64,000 nucleotides of DNA from Oscillatoriales cyanobacterium. Lineage in GTDB: Bacteria; Cyanobacteriota; Cyanobacteriia; Cyanobacteriales; Microcoleaceae. The notes beneath the pieces were generated by a model. That model saw only the letters and a program-made list of their open reading frames with translations. It was not told where the DNA came from and did no database searches. The stretch's first letter is position 1. Each line of letters opens with the position of its first letter. The stretch spans positions 27,363-91,362 of the forward strand of contig RDXX01000081.1 of NCBI GenBank assembly GCA_004292955.1, in the 5' to 3' direction. The position numbers were made by a program, and so were the translations under genes. Shown one piece after another: positions 40,188-50,856 of the stretch.

Positions 40188-40613
40188 TTAAGGATCGTAG
40201 GTCTTCTTACCTGTGAACTTCACCTTGATCGGATTGGGATTGCTGCCAATATTGCGAGGGACACTACCATTAGCAACACGACCTTCGTTCACCTTCTCAG
40301 GGAACACGCCATCCTTGGGATGCAGGTACTCAGTAGAACCGTCAGGAAAAACGCGGTAGATTTTGTAGTTCGAGATTTTGAATTTCGCCCGCAGTTGCTG
40401 GCCGCCCAAAGCGATACACTGCTCCTTCCGGGGCAGATACAGCAAGTTGTCGCCTTGACGCATAATCGCAGCGCCACCTGTAGGCATTTCAAACACTTGT
40501 TCCTTGGGGCTAGTCCAAGTGATAGCATACTTCTCTTCAACTAGCGCCTTGGTCAGCAAGCCGCCGGTGCTGCCGCCGAAGATGGGGGGTTGTCCAGTCA
40601 GTTCTTCTGCCAT
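40188..40613 (-). CDS. psaD: Photosystem I reaction centre subunit II (PsaD)
   Basis: I choose ATG at 40613 (141 aa, the usual cyanobacterial length), giving MAEELTGQPPIFGGSTGGLL; an in-frame ATG at 40655 adds 14 atypical residues. PsaD features: EKYAITWTSPKEQVFEMPTG, GDNLLYLPRKEQCIALG, and the basic end VKFTGKKTYDP. It sits on the stromal face of photosystem I and docks ferredoxin together with PsaC and PsaE. It stands alone. The 311 bp upstream (40,614-40,925) hold no gene and should contain its promoter and leader. Confidence 0.97.
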   Translation of the reverse strand: MAEELTGQPPIFGGSTGGLLTKALVEEKYAITWTSPKEQVFEMPTGGAAIMRQGDNLLYLPRKEQCIALGGQQLRAKFKISNYKIYRVFPDGSTEYLHPKDGVFPEKVNEGRVANGSVPRNIGSNPNPIKVKFTGKKTYDP

Positions 40614-40925
40614 AGATATATCCAAAGGATTTTTACGGCATCCTATCATCGCCACTGTACCCTGTTATCGAAATTGTAAGGAAAGTTAACAGTTTTTGGG
40701 CGATCGATCTTTTCTGATAATTAGGAATTAGTAATTAATAATTGATAATTTGTAATTTTTACCAAAGTTATAAAACAGAACTCTCTCTGCACAAATCCCG
40801 AAAAAATATCTCAAAAAAATGTAATGCTTCGGGTACTGGTCGGGCACCCAAAGCATCGCACATTGCCCAATTCCTCACACGCGATCGCACAAATCTGCCC
40901 ATATATTACCGAGCAGCACCTAACC

Positions 40926-41426
40926 CTAAGTCAAGAACCAATTAGGGTCATAGCCGCGCGGAATTTGACTCAAAGCAGTCCAAGTTTCTTGGTTGACAAT
41001 CCCGTCGGCCTCGATCCCAAAGCTTTTTTGAAATGCGCTAACAGCCCGATCAGTCAAAGTGGCAAATTGACCGTCAATAGAGCCCCGATAGTGCTGGGAA
41101 ATGGTCAGAACTTCTTGAACAGTAGTGACTGCTTCCCCAGAACTGCCGAATTTAAGTACCGGCATATTCACAGGAGCTTCAGTATAAAGGGCCTGCCAAG
41201 TCAGCGGCCCGACAATGCCGTCCGGCGACAAGAAAACCCGATACTGAAACAGTTTCACAGCAAATTCAACTGATGAGTTAAAAATTCCTTTTACAGGCTG
41301 CCGGTAAACCCGCAACTTGGTTAACATTTGTTCGAGTTCCAATACCGCTTGACCTTGAGAACCTAATTGCAGTTGTGGCTTAGTAATAGCTTGTTGGGTA
41401 GATTTCATCTTGGTTGTAAATGACAT
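40926..41426 (-). CDS. Peptidoglycan-binding protein with two PG_binding_1 domains
   Basis: ATG at 41426 after AGAGGAAAA. Two copies of the ~60-residue helical repeat: GSQGQAVLELEQMLTKLRVY with FQYRVFLSPDGIVGPLTW, and GSSGEAVTTVQEVLTISQHY with FQKSFGIEADGIVNQETW. No signal peptide is obvious, so export or localisation is unclear. The long leader (41,427-41,660) contains the GAGCGTTAA/CAAGTCTGGAGAGG element. Confidence 0.85.
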   Translation of the reverse strand: MSFTTKMKSTQQAITKPQLQLGSQGQAVLELEQMLTKLRVYRQPVKGIFNSSVEFAVKLFQYRVFLSPDGIVGPLTWQALYTEAPVNMPVLKFGSSGEAVTTVQEVLTISQHYRGSIDGQFATLTDRAVSAFQKSFGIEADGIVNQETWTALSQIPRGYDPNWFLT

Positions 41427-41558
41427 ATTGATTTTCCTCTAGGTTTGAGTATTCCGATCGCAAAAAAGTTTTTCCGGGCGAAATATGGGCATCCTCAACT
41501 TTTCACGAATCAACACTGACGCCCGCCCGTGTCTCAACAGATTCGATCGACTGCAAGC

Positions 41559-41594
41559 CCTCTCCAGACTTGTGGCCCTTCCGACTTAACGCTC
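41559..41594 (-). other. Conserved 'GAGCGTTAA ... CAAGTCTGGAGAGG' element in the leader of the PG-binding gene
   Basis: GAGCGTTAA (41594-41586) and CAAGTCTGGAGAGG (41572-41559) on the minus strand repeat the blocks at 18441-18480 with a 13-base spacer. It lies about 130 bp before the ATG of the peptidoglycan-binding gene, so a leader-RNA element is possible. Confidence 0.45.
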
Positions 41595-41764
41595 CCAATA
41601 TCCCGGTAGTGCTCTGCCGCCCAACCCTTTATTTTGCCTAAAAGCCGGGTTTAAGACGCAAGCACGTCCTGAATCTGCTTTGATACTTTCGATCCTAAGG
41701 CCCAACACCGCCGGGTCGCATCACCTGTAAAAGCTATCTCGCGGGGTGAGAGGAGGTATAGCAC

Positions 41765-41866
41765 AATACGGTTTACTTAAGATGGTCCTTCGATAGGAAC
41801 GAAGCAATCTCCGTATTTATTTTTCATAGGTTTTACCCCCAGGGCGGTCTTAAGTAAACGGTATTG
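41765..41866 (-). repeat. MITE-like repeat, copy B (inverted copy of 31,765)
   Basis: The reverse complement of this 102-bp segment closely matches 31765-31866, including AATACCGTTTACTTAAGA ends. The rest of 41,427-42,509 holds no gene I can support apart from the leader element. Confidence 0.85.
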
Positions 41867-42509
41867 GGGTATAGCAGCGGAGGCGAGTTCTGCTTTGAAA
41901 ACTTCTTAACTTTATTCCAGCCAGCGAACCAATATTTTCTTTAAAAACCGAGTTTTTACGCAAGTTTTTTTGATCTACATTACTAACTGCCTACAAAAAT
42001 AGTTTATAGCTAAGTAATATCCACAGCTTGTACGCTCAAATGATATTAAAGTCCTCGGTAATGTCCACAATGTGTACCTACAATCATATTGATTGTGCAA
42101 GTGTAAAAACCAAGTGTTTCTGTGATTCTTTGTTATATCCAGAAATCTCCCAATCCTGCAATTGCTTTCCCCAACGCCCCGCGAGCAGCTATTTATCTAC
42201 GCCCTAACTTTTATTATTAAAATTTAATAAAGTCATTTACAATGATGGTGGGATGCTGTATGATTTCATTTAAAGGCTGTAACACTTCCACCATAAAAAA
42301 ATTAAGAGTTGCAATTTCTAGGTCGCTAGACCTCTTAAAACAAACACCTGCTAAATACGTAAGTAATTTTAAGATTGTGCGATCGTTCGATACATCGCTG
42401 CAACCTGCGGCTTTGTAAAGTAGCGATCGCCCGCCATTCATTGGGGTTCCATATGTGCCATTCTCTAATTAATTCGGCATTGATTTATAATCAACTGGGA
42501 AAATCTACT

Positions 42510-45500
42510 ATGCTGCCAGCTTCAGGGATTTCTGGTTACAACTTACAAGAGCTAATTCACCAAGGAACTAACACAGTTATTTATCGAGCCATATCGACAG
42601 CAGAAAAACAATTAGTCATTCTCAAAGTCTTAAACACCGACTGCCCGACCCTAGAACAGAGCGCCAGTTTAAAACACGAATATCAAATCACAAAACATAT
42701 CGACTCAGAGTATGTCATCAAAGTCTATCGACTCGAAATCCATCCTTTTTGCTTAGTGTTAGTATTAGAAGATATCGGAGGGGTATCCCTGAAATATTGG
42801 ATCGAAAACTTAGAACATCAACCAGAATTAGCCGAGCCCGAAACCGACAATCTAGAGGCGAATGCCACGCATTACCAATTATCGATTGCCGATTTTTTAA
42901 ACATAGCCGTATCCTTGGCAAAAGCTTTAGTATTGCTGCATCAAAATCAAATCATACATAAAGACATTAAACCGGATAATATTATTATAAATCCCCAAAC
43001 AAAGCAAGTAAAACTTGCTGATTTTAGCATCGCTTCGCGGTTGAGAAAAGAACAAACACACTCAAAAAATTCCGATCGCCTAGAAGGAACCCTGGCATAT
43101 ATGTCCCCCGAACAAACCCGGCGCATGAACCGTTCCATCGACTACCGCAGCGATTTCTACTCTCTCGGCGTCACCTTTTACGAATTACTGACAGGACAAT
43201 TACCATTTACCAGCAGTGACCCGTTAGAAATGGTACACTGTCACATAGCCAAACCACCAGTTCCCCTGCAACAACTCAACCCACAAATTCCCATAGTTTT
43301 GACCCAAATTGTGGCAAAACTCATGGCAAAAAATGCCGAACTTAGATATCAAACTGCCACAGGATTATTAGCAGATTTAGAACGCTGCCAAAATCAAATA
43401 AAGAATTCAGGGACAATTTCTAACTTTATTCCCGGACAACTAGATGCCCTGAGTCAGTTGTCAATTCCTCAGAAACTCTACGGACGAAACACAGAAATAG
43501 CACAATTATTAGAAGTGTTCGATCGTGTCTGCAAAGGCAGCGGTGAAATTGTCCTAGTCAGTGGCTATTCCGGCATCGGCAAATCTGCATTAGTTCATGA
43601 GATTGTCCGTGATATAACGCGGCAACGTGGCTATTTTATATCTGGTAAATGCGACCAGTTTAAGCGGAATGTTCCCTACGCTTGTTTCACTCAAGCTATG
43701 GGTAACTTCGTGCAGCAAATTTTGATGGAAAGCCCAACTCAGCTAGTAGCATGGCGACAAAGACTACTCAACGCTTTGCAGAAAAATGCTCGAATTGCGA
43801 TCGATGCTATCCCGGAGTTACAATTGATTTTGGGCGAACAACCTCCCGTACCCGAACTCGGTGCTATTGAATCTCAAAACCGCTTCAACGGAGTGATGAA
43901 GAAGTTTGTCCAAGCAATTGCAACAGCCGAACATCCTTTGGTAATGTTTCTCGATGACTGTCAGTGGATGGATGCTGGAAGCGTTAATTTGTATCAACAC
44001 AACTGCACCGAAGAAAATCCTTACTTCCTGCTTATTCTTGCTTATCGAAATAGCGAAGTAAGTCCGAGCCATCCCTTTATGTTGGCAAATGAGGCAATGA
44101 GGGCCGCAGGAATTGCGATCGCCAATATTCACCTGGAACCCTTGGCAATTTATGAAGTAAATCGATTAGTTTCTGACACTTTAAACTGTTCTCCTAGAAA
44201 AGTCGCATCCTTGGCACAATTGCTGCTCGAAAAAACTCAGGGAAATCCTTTCTTTTTAAAGCAGTTATTGAAGTCACTGTCTCAAGAAAATTTTCTGATA
44301 TTTAATATAGAACTTGCAGAATGGGAATGGGACACCCAAGAAATCAAACAGCAAAATATTTCCGAAAATGTAGTTGATTTAATGGCTCATAAAATTCAAT
44401 ATTTATCTGAACAAAGTCAGACAATTTTACAATTAGCTGCTTGTATAAACAACGAATTTAATCTGGATATATTATCAGTAGTGAGCGAACAATCTTTGAC
44501 TAAAACAGCACAATATTTGTGGGAAGCGCTAGAATTAGGGTTGATTTTGCCTGTAGATGACGCCTATCTAGTACCACAAGTATTTGAGCAATGGGAATTA
44601 GAAAAGTTGGCTCCAATAATTGGCAAAGTGCGCTACAATTTTTTGCACGATCGGGTTCAACAAGCCGCTTATGTGATGATTCCTGAGTCCCAAAAACAAT
44701 CAGTTCACTGGAAGCTGGGACGTTTGTTGTTGGAGGGGAGCAATGAAGCTGAACGTCAAGAACAGATTTTTGATATTGTTAATCATTTGAACTTTGCTCG
44801 CGAATTCATTGCTAATCCTGAAGAACTTTATGAATTAGCACAATTAAATTTACAAGCAGGTAAAACTGCTAAAGCTGCTTCGGCTTTTGAAGATGCGCTT
44901 ACTTTTTTCCAAGCTGGGTGCGACTGTTTGCCTGTCTCAAGTTGGCAAGATAATTATAGCTTGAGTTTTGCGCTAAATTTAGAGCTGGGTGAAGCAGAAT
45001 ATTTAAATAGTAACAATGATGCAGCTTTAGCAATTTTTGACCGGATTCTGACCAAAACTCATACTTTGTTAGAACAGTGTGCGATCGCAGAATTGCAAAT
45101 AACTTGTCTGCGGATGAAGAATGACTTATCTGCCGCTTATCAGTTAGGGATTGAAACGTTAAATTCTTTGGGGGTTGAGATTGAACCTTACCCGGATGAT
45201 GAATTTCTAGCCCGAGAATTAGCAGAGACGAAGAGGATGATCGGGCGATCGATCGATATATTAGCAGATTTACCCGAACTTACCGATCCGCTACAACTGG
45301 CCGCTCATCGAATTTTGAAAGAACTTTTCCCGATCGCCTATTTTACCAGTCCCAACGCTCAATATCTCTGCGCGATGAAGTTTGTACAAACGAGCATTCT
45401 GTACGGAAATTCACCATTTTCCGCCTTTGGTTACACTTTGTACGCCTTTACTTTGGTCAACAAATATCGCGAAATCAAGGCGGGCTGCGCCGCCGGAGAA

Positions 45501-48392
45501 CTCTCGCTCAATCTCTACGAAGGCTGTGACAATAAAGAGTTAGGTACTTGTATTTTTCATATGTGGGGGGCTTTAACTTTACATTATATGAAATATATCG
45601 ATGAATGCAAGCCTTTTATGCTCAAAGCTTTCAATAGCGGTTTAGAAACAGGTGCTTATCAATGGTCGGGATATGCTTCGATTAATTATCTATGGGTCTG
45701 CTTTTTTGGCAACGAGTCTTTGAGCAAAGCTACAGAAATTGCCGATCAATTTATTCCAGCGCTTTCAAAGGTCGATCGCAATATGCTAGCTTATCACTTG
45801 CTGACCAAAAATGCGATCGCCCAACTGACTAGCTCACCAGAAACCTACCCAGAGCCGGAAACCTTCATCGACGAACACCAGCTTTTAGAATTTGCCAAAT
45901 CCTCAGCCGATCTTACCACTGCTTTTGTCATCTATCTTTACAAGCTCACCCATGCTAATTGGTTTGGCGAAGTCGATCGCGCCTTAGAATATGCTCTCTT
46001 CGGCGCGGAATTTTTGAAAGGCGGTGCCGGTCATTTTGTCAACCCGGTTTTTCGGTTCCATCACGCGATCGCCCTAGCTGCTGGTTGCACAAACGCCAAT
46101 GATACCGAGTACAAACTATACCGAAAACAGCTCACTATTAGTCTGGAGAATTTTCGAGATTTGGCAGAACACTGTCCTGCAAATTATCTGCACAAATATT
46201 CATTAATTCAGGCAGAAATCGCGAGGTTGTCAGGAGACAGCCATACAGCAGCACAACATTATGATTGGGCGATCGCCTCCGCCCTCAAAAATGGCTTCGT
46301 CCAAAATGCTGCCCTAGCCAATGAATTAGCTGCCAGATTTTATATAACACAAAATCGTGCCAATCTCGCCAAAATTTATCTCAATGATGCCCGTTTTTGC
46401 TATGTCGAGTGGGGTGCAACCGCCAAAGTTCATCAACTAGAACAATCTCATCCAGATTGGTTTAACAAAATCAGCGACGATCGGATCGCTATAAATACAA
46501 CTGCGACTACCGCCACTGATGCCAATATTTTTGATTTGAAAACAGTAATCAAAGCTTCTCAGGCTATTTCTAGCGAAATCGTCTTAGAAAAATTGTTAAA
46601 AAAACTGCTGCATATTATTTTAGAAAATGCAGGCGCTCAAACCGGGTGTATTCTTTTGGAACGAGACGGATACTTGTTCGTTGAAGTGTCGGATAGCGAC
46701 CCGCATAATTATGCAATATTTGAAGAATTCCACCCAGTCAAAAATAACTACAAAGTCCCTCTTTCTATCGTCAATTATGTAGCAAGAACTCAGGAACCTC
46801 TGGTACTAATCGATGCAACTAAAGAAACACTTTACCAATTCGATACATACATTCAGCATCAGCAACCGAAGTCAGTTTTGTGCGCGCCAATTGTCTATCA
46901 AGGAAAGTCAATCGGTATAGTTTATCTAGAAAATAACTTGGTCGCTGGAGCCTTCACTGACGAAGGTTTGACACTTTTGGAAATGTTGACCGCACAAGCA
47001 GCAATTGCTATTGCAAATGCGCGTTCCTACGCTAGCGAACAAGATAAATCCCGCCAGTTAACTGAATCCCTACAAAACTTGCAACAATCTCAAGCCGAAC
47101 TCGCTCAAAAAGAAGAGGAGTACCGCAGTATTTTTGAAAGTGTAGCAGACGGACTTATCTTAATAGATTTGGAGACTAGAAAATTTGCGGCAGCAAACCC
47201 GGTAATGTGCGAAATGTACGGTTATTCTATGGAGGAATTCTTGAGATTAAGTCCTTTAGATCTCCTGCACCCAAAGTGCCTACATTTATTCGATGAGTTT
47301 ATGACAACCGTTAGCTTGCACCAAGAATTTTATTGTGAAGCTGTCGTGCTGCGAAAAGACGGTACAGAATTCGATATTGAGGTAAGAGCAAAGTTTTTTG
47401 AATACAGAGGGAAACCCCACGCTTTGTCAATCATTCGCGATATCAGCCAGCGCAAAGTAGCGGAACAAGCTTTACAAACATCAGAAGCTCAACTGAGAGA
47501 GAAAGCTGAAAATTTAGAAGCCATATTGATCGAACTGCAACAAACTCAAGCACAATTAGTTCAAACTGAAAAAATCTCTCAACTCGGACAACTGGTAGCT
47601 GGAGTAGCCCACGAAGTGAACAATCCTATTGGCTTTATTTCTGGGAACTTGCACCACGTTCAAGAATATATTGGTGATTTAATTAACTTGGTGAATATTT
47701 ATCAAGAAAACTTTCCAGAACCGGGAGCAGAAATTGAACAGGAAATTGCATCGATCGATCTACAATATCTATTAGCCGACTTGCCCAAAACTACGGCGTC
47801 CATGAAGATGGGAATCGATCGCATCCGCGACATTATGCAATCTCTGCGGAACTATTCTCGTAGCGACAGTCAGGAAAAAAGAGCAGTTGACATCCACGAA
47901 GGCATTGAAACTACTTTAATGATTTTATCTCACCGCCTCAAGGCTAAGCACAACAGACCGGCAATTAAAATCATTAAACATTACGGTGAGTTGCCAACAT
48001 TAAAATGCCATCCCGGGCAAATAAATCAAGTATTTATGAATTTGATTGCTAATGCGATCGATGCTGTGGAAGAATTCAACGCGGGCAAAACCTACGCAGA
48101 AATTGAACAAAATCCCAATATAATTATGATTTCTACCGTGGGTGTTTGCCAGCAAAAACTGGAAATCATCGATACAATTGTGATTCAGATTGCTGACAAT
48201 GGAATGGGAATGCCGGAATCTGTCAGAGAAAAAATGTTTGCGCCATTTTTTACAACTAAAGCAGAAGGTAAAGGTACGGGATTGGGACTGTCTATTTGCC
48301 ATCAGATAGTCACTGAAATACATGGGGGAACTTTGGAATGTTTGTCTTCGGTAGGAGGCGGAACAGAGTTTGTGATTGGTCTTCCGATTTAG
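42510..48392 (+). CDS. Giant Ser/Thr kinase - AAA - GAF - PAS - histidine kinase, 1,960 aa
   Basis: I choose ATG at 42510; an in-frame ATG at 42375 adds 45 low-quality residues. N-terminal Ser/Thr kinase with catalytic loop HKDIKPDNIII (about residue 150) and ADFSIAS in place of DFG. An AAA/NB-type ATPase follows with Walker A GYSGIGKSALVHE (about 352) and FLDDCQWMD. A long helical TPR-like sensor region comes next, then GAF from about residue 1340, PAS from about 1535, and a His kinase (AGVAHEVNNPIGF, near 1690). The ATPase end has DNGMGMP and GKGTGLGLSI. This HstK architecture links Ser/Thr and His-Asp signalling. No response regulator lies nearby. Confidence 0.9.
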   Translation: MLPASGISGYNLQELIHQGTNTVIYRAISTAEKQLVILKVLNTDCPTLEQSASLKHEYQITKHIDSEYVIKVYRLEIHPFCLVLVLEDIGGVSLKYWIENLEHQPELAEPETDNLEANATHYQLSIADFLNIAVSLAKALVLLHQNQIIHKDIKPDNIIINPQTKQVKLADFSIASRLRKEQTHSKNSDRLEGTLAYMSPEQTRRMNRSIDYRSDFYSLGVTFYELLTGQLPFTSSDPLEMVHCHIAKPPVPLQQLNPQIPIVLTQIVAKLMAKNAELRYQTATGLLADLERCQNQIKNSGTISNFIPGQLDALSQLSIPQKLYGRNTEIAQLLEVFDRVCKGSGEIVLVSGYSGIGKSALVHEIVRDITRQRGYFISGKCDQFKRNVPYACFTQAMGNFVQQILMESPTQLVAWRQRLLNALQKNARIAIDAIPELQLILGEQPPVPELGAIESQNRFNGVMKKFVQAIATAEHPLVMFLDDCQWMDAGSVNLYQHNCTEENPYFLLILAYRNSEVSPSHPFMLANEAMRAAGIAIANIHLEPLAIYEVNRLVSDTLNCSPRKVASLAQLLLEKTQGNPFFLKQLLKSLSQENFLIFNIELAEWEWDTQEIKQQNISENVVDLMAHKIQYLSEQSQTILQLAACINNEFNLDILSVVSEQSLTKTAQYLWEALELGLILPVDDAYLVPQVFEQWELEKLAPIIGKVRYNFLHDRVQQAAYVMIPESQKQSVHWKLGRLLLEGSNEAERQEQIFDIVNHLNFAREFIANPEELYELAQLNLQAGKTAKAASAFEDALTFFQAGCDCLPVSSWQDNYSLSFALNLELGEAEYLNSNNDAALAIFDRILTKTHTLLEQCAIAELQITCLRMKNDLSAAYQLGIETLNSLGVEIEPYPDDEFLARELAETKRMIGRSIDILADLPELTDPLQLAAHRILKELFPIAYFTSPNAQYLCAMKFVQTSILYGNSPFSAFGYTLYAFTLVNKYREIKAGCAAGELSLNLYEGCDNKELGTCIFHMWGALTLHYMKYIDECKPFMLKAFNSGLETGAYQWSGYASINYLWVCFFGNESLSKATEIADQFIPALSKVDRNMLAYHLLTKNAIAQLTSSPETYPEPETFIDEHQLLEFAKSSADLTTAFVIYLYKLTHANWFGEVDRALEYALFGAEFLKGGAGHFVNPVFRFHHAIALAAGCTNANDTEYKLYRKQLTISLENFRDLAEHCPANYLHKYSLIQAEIARLSGDSHTAAQHYDWAIASALKNGFVQNAALANELAARFYITQNRANLAKIYLNDARFCYVEWGATAKVHQLEQSHPDWFNKISDDRIAINTTATTATDANIFDLKTVIKASQAISSEIVLEKLLKKLLHIILENAGAQTGCILLERDGYLFVEVSDSDPHNYAIFEEFHPVKNNYKVPLSIVNYVARTQEPLVLIDATKETLYQFDTYIQHQQPKSVLCAPIVYQGKSIGIVYLENNLVAGAFTDEGLTLLEMLTAQAAIAIANARSYASEQDKSRQLTESLQNLQQSQAELAQKEEEYRSIFESVADGLILIDLETRKFAAANPVMCEMYGYSMEEFLRLSPLDLLHPKCLHLFDEFMTTVSLHQEFYCEAVVLRKDGTEFDIEVRAKFFEYRGKPHALSIIRDISQRKVAEQALQTSEAQLREKAENLEAILIELQQTQAQLVQTEKISQLGQLVAGVAHEVNNPIGFISGNLHHVQEYIGDLINLVNIYQENFPEPGAEIEQEIASIDLQYLLADLPKTTASMKMGIDRIRDIMQSLRNYSRSDSQEKRAVDIHEGIETTLMILSHRLKAKHNRPAIKIIKHYGELPTLKCHPGQINQVFMNLIANAIDAVEEFNAGKTYAEIEQNPNIIMISTVGVCQQKLEIIDTIVIQIADNGMGMPESVREKMFAPFFTTKAEGKGTGLGLSICHQIVTEIHGGTLECLSSVGGGTEFVIGLPI

Positions 48393-48402
48393 GGGAGTTA
48401 TT

Positions 48403-48590
48403 GGGCATGGGGCATGGGGCATGGGGCATGGGGCATGGGGCATTGGTTATTGGTTATTGGTTATTGGTTATTGGTTATTGGTTATTGGTTATTGGTTATT
48501 GGTTATTGGTTATTGGTTATTGGTTATTGGTTATTGGTTATCGTCATTCGTCATTCGTCATTCGTCATTCGTCATTCGTCATTCGTCATG
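48403..48590 (+). repeat. Composite heptamer tandem repeats
   Basis: Three back-to-back arrays: GGCATGG units (48403-48441), TTATTGG units (48442-48540, about 14 copies) and TCATTCG units (48541-48590). All have period 7. A 62-bp dispersed repeat (GACGGCGGTTGAAACCG) follows to about 48,680. Confidence 0.95.
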
Positions 48591-48680
48591 GGATCAGACG
48601 GCGGTTGAAACCGCGTCTACACAAACGAAACCTGCCTCCGCAGGTTGAACATCGGACGGCGGTTGAAACCGCCCGGTCTT

Positions 48681-50675
48681 CTAAACAATTGGAATGGTAA
48701 AGTGAAATTCACTTCCTCGGTCTTTTCCTGGGGAATCTACCCAAATTTTACCGCCCCAGCCGGCAACAATTTGTTTGCAAATTGCTAATCCCAAACCGGT
48801 GCCGCCGGCGCTGCGCCGCAATGCTCCTTCTTCTTGATAAAATCGATCGAACACTACTTTCAAACTATTCGCCTCTATTCCCCGCCCTGTATCGGCTACG
48901 AGCACTTCCACCATGCGAGAACCGTTGCATTTTGCGCGCACTGTGACGCTTCCCTGGGGTGTGGTGAATTTGCAGGCGTTGTCTAGGAGTTTGGATAGCA
49001 CCTCCACTAACCATTCGCCGTCTGCTTGCACTAAGGGCAATTCTGCGGAGACTTCGGCGATAATTTCGGGTAACTGTCGATCGACTCCGCCGCGCGATCG
49101 CACGCTGCTGAGGGCCAAGTCAACGCATTCTTGCAGCGTCAGCGATTCTACATTCCATTTAACTCGCCCGCTTTCTAAGTGAGAAAGTGTTAAGAAATCC
49201 TGGACGAGTTTCCGCATTCGATCGGCATCTCCGAGGGCTGTTTCTAACATGATTTGCCGCAATTCTTGGGGCATATCTGGCTCGGAGTTCAAACTTTCTA
49301 GACACACTTGAATGGTAGAAAGTGGGGTGCGGAGTTCGTGGCCTGTGATGGCAATTAGATTGCTGCGAGTGCGGTCTAATGCTTCTAATTGTTGGTTGAG
49401 TTCTTCTAAGTGAGCGTAGGTTTCGGCTTGAATTAAGGCTGCTCCGAGTTGGGTGGCGATCGCCTCTACGAGAGCAATTTCGTCTTCTTCCCAAGGCGAA
49501 GTCGATCGGCATTGGTGCATTTCCACCATGCCCAAAACCCGCCCTTGATAAAGCACCGGCACTATTAACCAAGAGACAATCTGCCAATTTTTGACAATTT
49601 CGCCCAGGGATTTTGTATTGACAATCTGCGGGTGTTGTGCTGTCTCTTGGATGTAAACTCGCTCTTGTCGCGCTACCGCGTCCCGAAATATGGGATTTTC
49701 CTGCAACGGCCAAGTCTCGTTTAGCACAGAAGTAGCGCCGGCACGCAAAAATTCGCGATCGATTTTGACCGCCGCATCTGCTGCTTTGCACCGATAAATC
49801 AAACAGCGGCTTGCTGACAGGGCTGTTCCCAGTTCAGAGACTGCGACTTCGACGATTTCTTGCGGGTTGAGAGACTGCCGCATTGCCGTTGTAATTAAGT
49901 TGATCAGGCGTTCTTTGCGTTCTTGGGCGGCGATCGCGCTGTATGCTTTCAGAAGTTTGTGCTGACCTGATTGCAAGTAGGTGACTAAGCGTTCGGCAAA
50001 AGCGTCGCTCAATTTGGGATTGGGAATTCTTGAGTTTTTTGACGCACTTTTCGCTGGTTTTGCCGCTTTGTCTGCGGCGGATTTCCGCGTTTTTTTGGGT
50101 TTTTTGCCCAGATTGTAAGTTGTGCGCGCTCGATCGATCTTTTCGGCCAATTCCGGGCGATATTTGACAATTTTATCGAGCAACAATTCGGCAGCTTTGC
50201 AGCTTACCTCTCTGTCGAATGTCCAAATTCCTTCAAATCGGCGAGCTTGATCCATCAACAGCGGGCTGCGCTCGTCTTGGTTGTCGATCGGCACAATTTT
50301 TTCTTGACAAATCAGACAAGTTGAGTAATGTTGCCCAACCACCACTAAGTGCCACTCTTTACTTAAGGCATCTTCCGCTGCAAACGCCACATTTTCGTGA
50401 CATTCCGAGGAATTTTTAAACTCAGTTTCCGGTGCAGCCAGCACGTATACCTGAGAGGATCGATCGGCAATGCGCCGGTAGCGGTGAGCTTCTTGGCGGT
50501 AGAAGCGCTCTCGCTGAAAGCTGGCAATCACTAGGGGTTCGTCGTCGGAACCCGCCAAAACCAAGTCTTCCATCGCGTGAGACAGCGCTGTCATGGAAGA
50601 TTTGAAATAAATTTGTGCCCGGAGTTGGGGCAAAGCTTGCAGAAGTTCTGCCAGTAGCGAAATTGGGACGATCAT
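48681..50675 (-). CDS. DICT-GAF sensor histidine kinase, 664 aa
   Basis: ATG at 50675. Residues about 20-185 resemble the DICT sensory domain (LRAQIYFKSSMTALSHAMED early). A Lys/Ala-rich hinge follows (KKPKKTRKSAADKAAKPAKS). A GAF-like domain covers about 250-415. The histidine kinase core has AITGHELRTPLSTIQ (phospho-His). The ATP-binding domain has DNACKF, DTGRGIE and GTGLGLAI. No transmembrane segment, so it is probably soluble. It is convergent with the giant kinase across the heptamer arrays. Confidence 0.9.
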   Translation of the reverse strand: MIVPISLLAELLQALPQLRAQIYFKSSMTALSHAMEDLVLAGSDDEPLVIASFQRERFYRQEAHRYRRIADRSSQVYVLAAPETEFKNSSECHENVAFAAEDALSKEWHLVVVGQHYSTCLICQEKIVPIDNQDERSPLLMDQARRFEGIWTFDREVSCKAAELLLDKIVKYRPELAEKIDRARTTYNLGKKPKKTRKSAADKAAKPAKSASKNSRIPNPKLSDAFAERLVTYLQSGQHKLLKAYSAIAAQERKERLINLITTAMRQSLNPQEIVEVAVSELGTALSASRCLIYRCKAADAAVKIDREFLRAGATSVLNETWPLQENPIFRDAVARQERVYIQETAQHPQIVNTKSLGEIVKNWQIVSWLIVPVLYQGRVLGMVEMHQCRSTSPWEEDEIALVEAIATQLGAALIQAETYAHLEELNQQLEALDRTRSNLIAITGHELRTPLSTIQVCLESLNSEPDMPQELRQIMLETALGDADRMRKLVQDFLTLSHLESGRVKWNVESLTLQECVDLALSSVRSRGGVDRQLPEIIAEVSAELPLVQADGEWLVEVLSKLLDNACKFTTPQGSVTVRAKCNGSRMVEVLVADTGRGIEANSLKVVFDRFYQEEGALRRSAGGTGLGLAICKQIVAGWGGKIWVDSPGKDRGSEFHFTIPIV

Positions 50676-50856
50676 CTAGCCTTAAACGTGCATTTTTGCC
50701 GATGACAAAACAGGAGCGATCGACAATCAGTTGAGATCGATCCCTTTTAAGTATCTCTCAAAACTAACTACAAATTGGCCGTTAGCGAGAAACTAACGGC
50801 CAATTATTTTTTTAGGGCGATCGCCCGTAAGTATAAATGCTGGGAACGCGATCGAA

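Noticed and set aside
42217..42441. 74-residue minus-strand frame before the giant kinase
   Set aside because: No recognisable family or start signal; may be a leader region only.
48403..48590. Possible CRISPR array
   Set aside because: Period is 7 bp with no unique spacers; these are heptamer tandem repeats.
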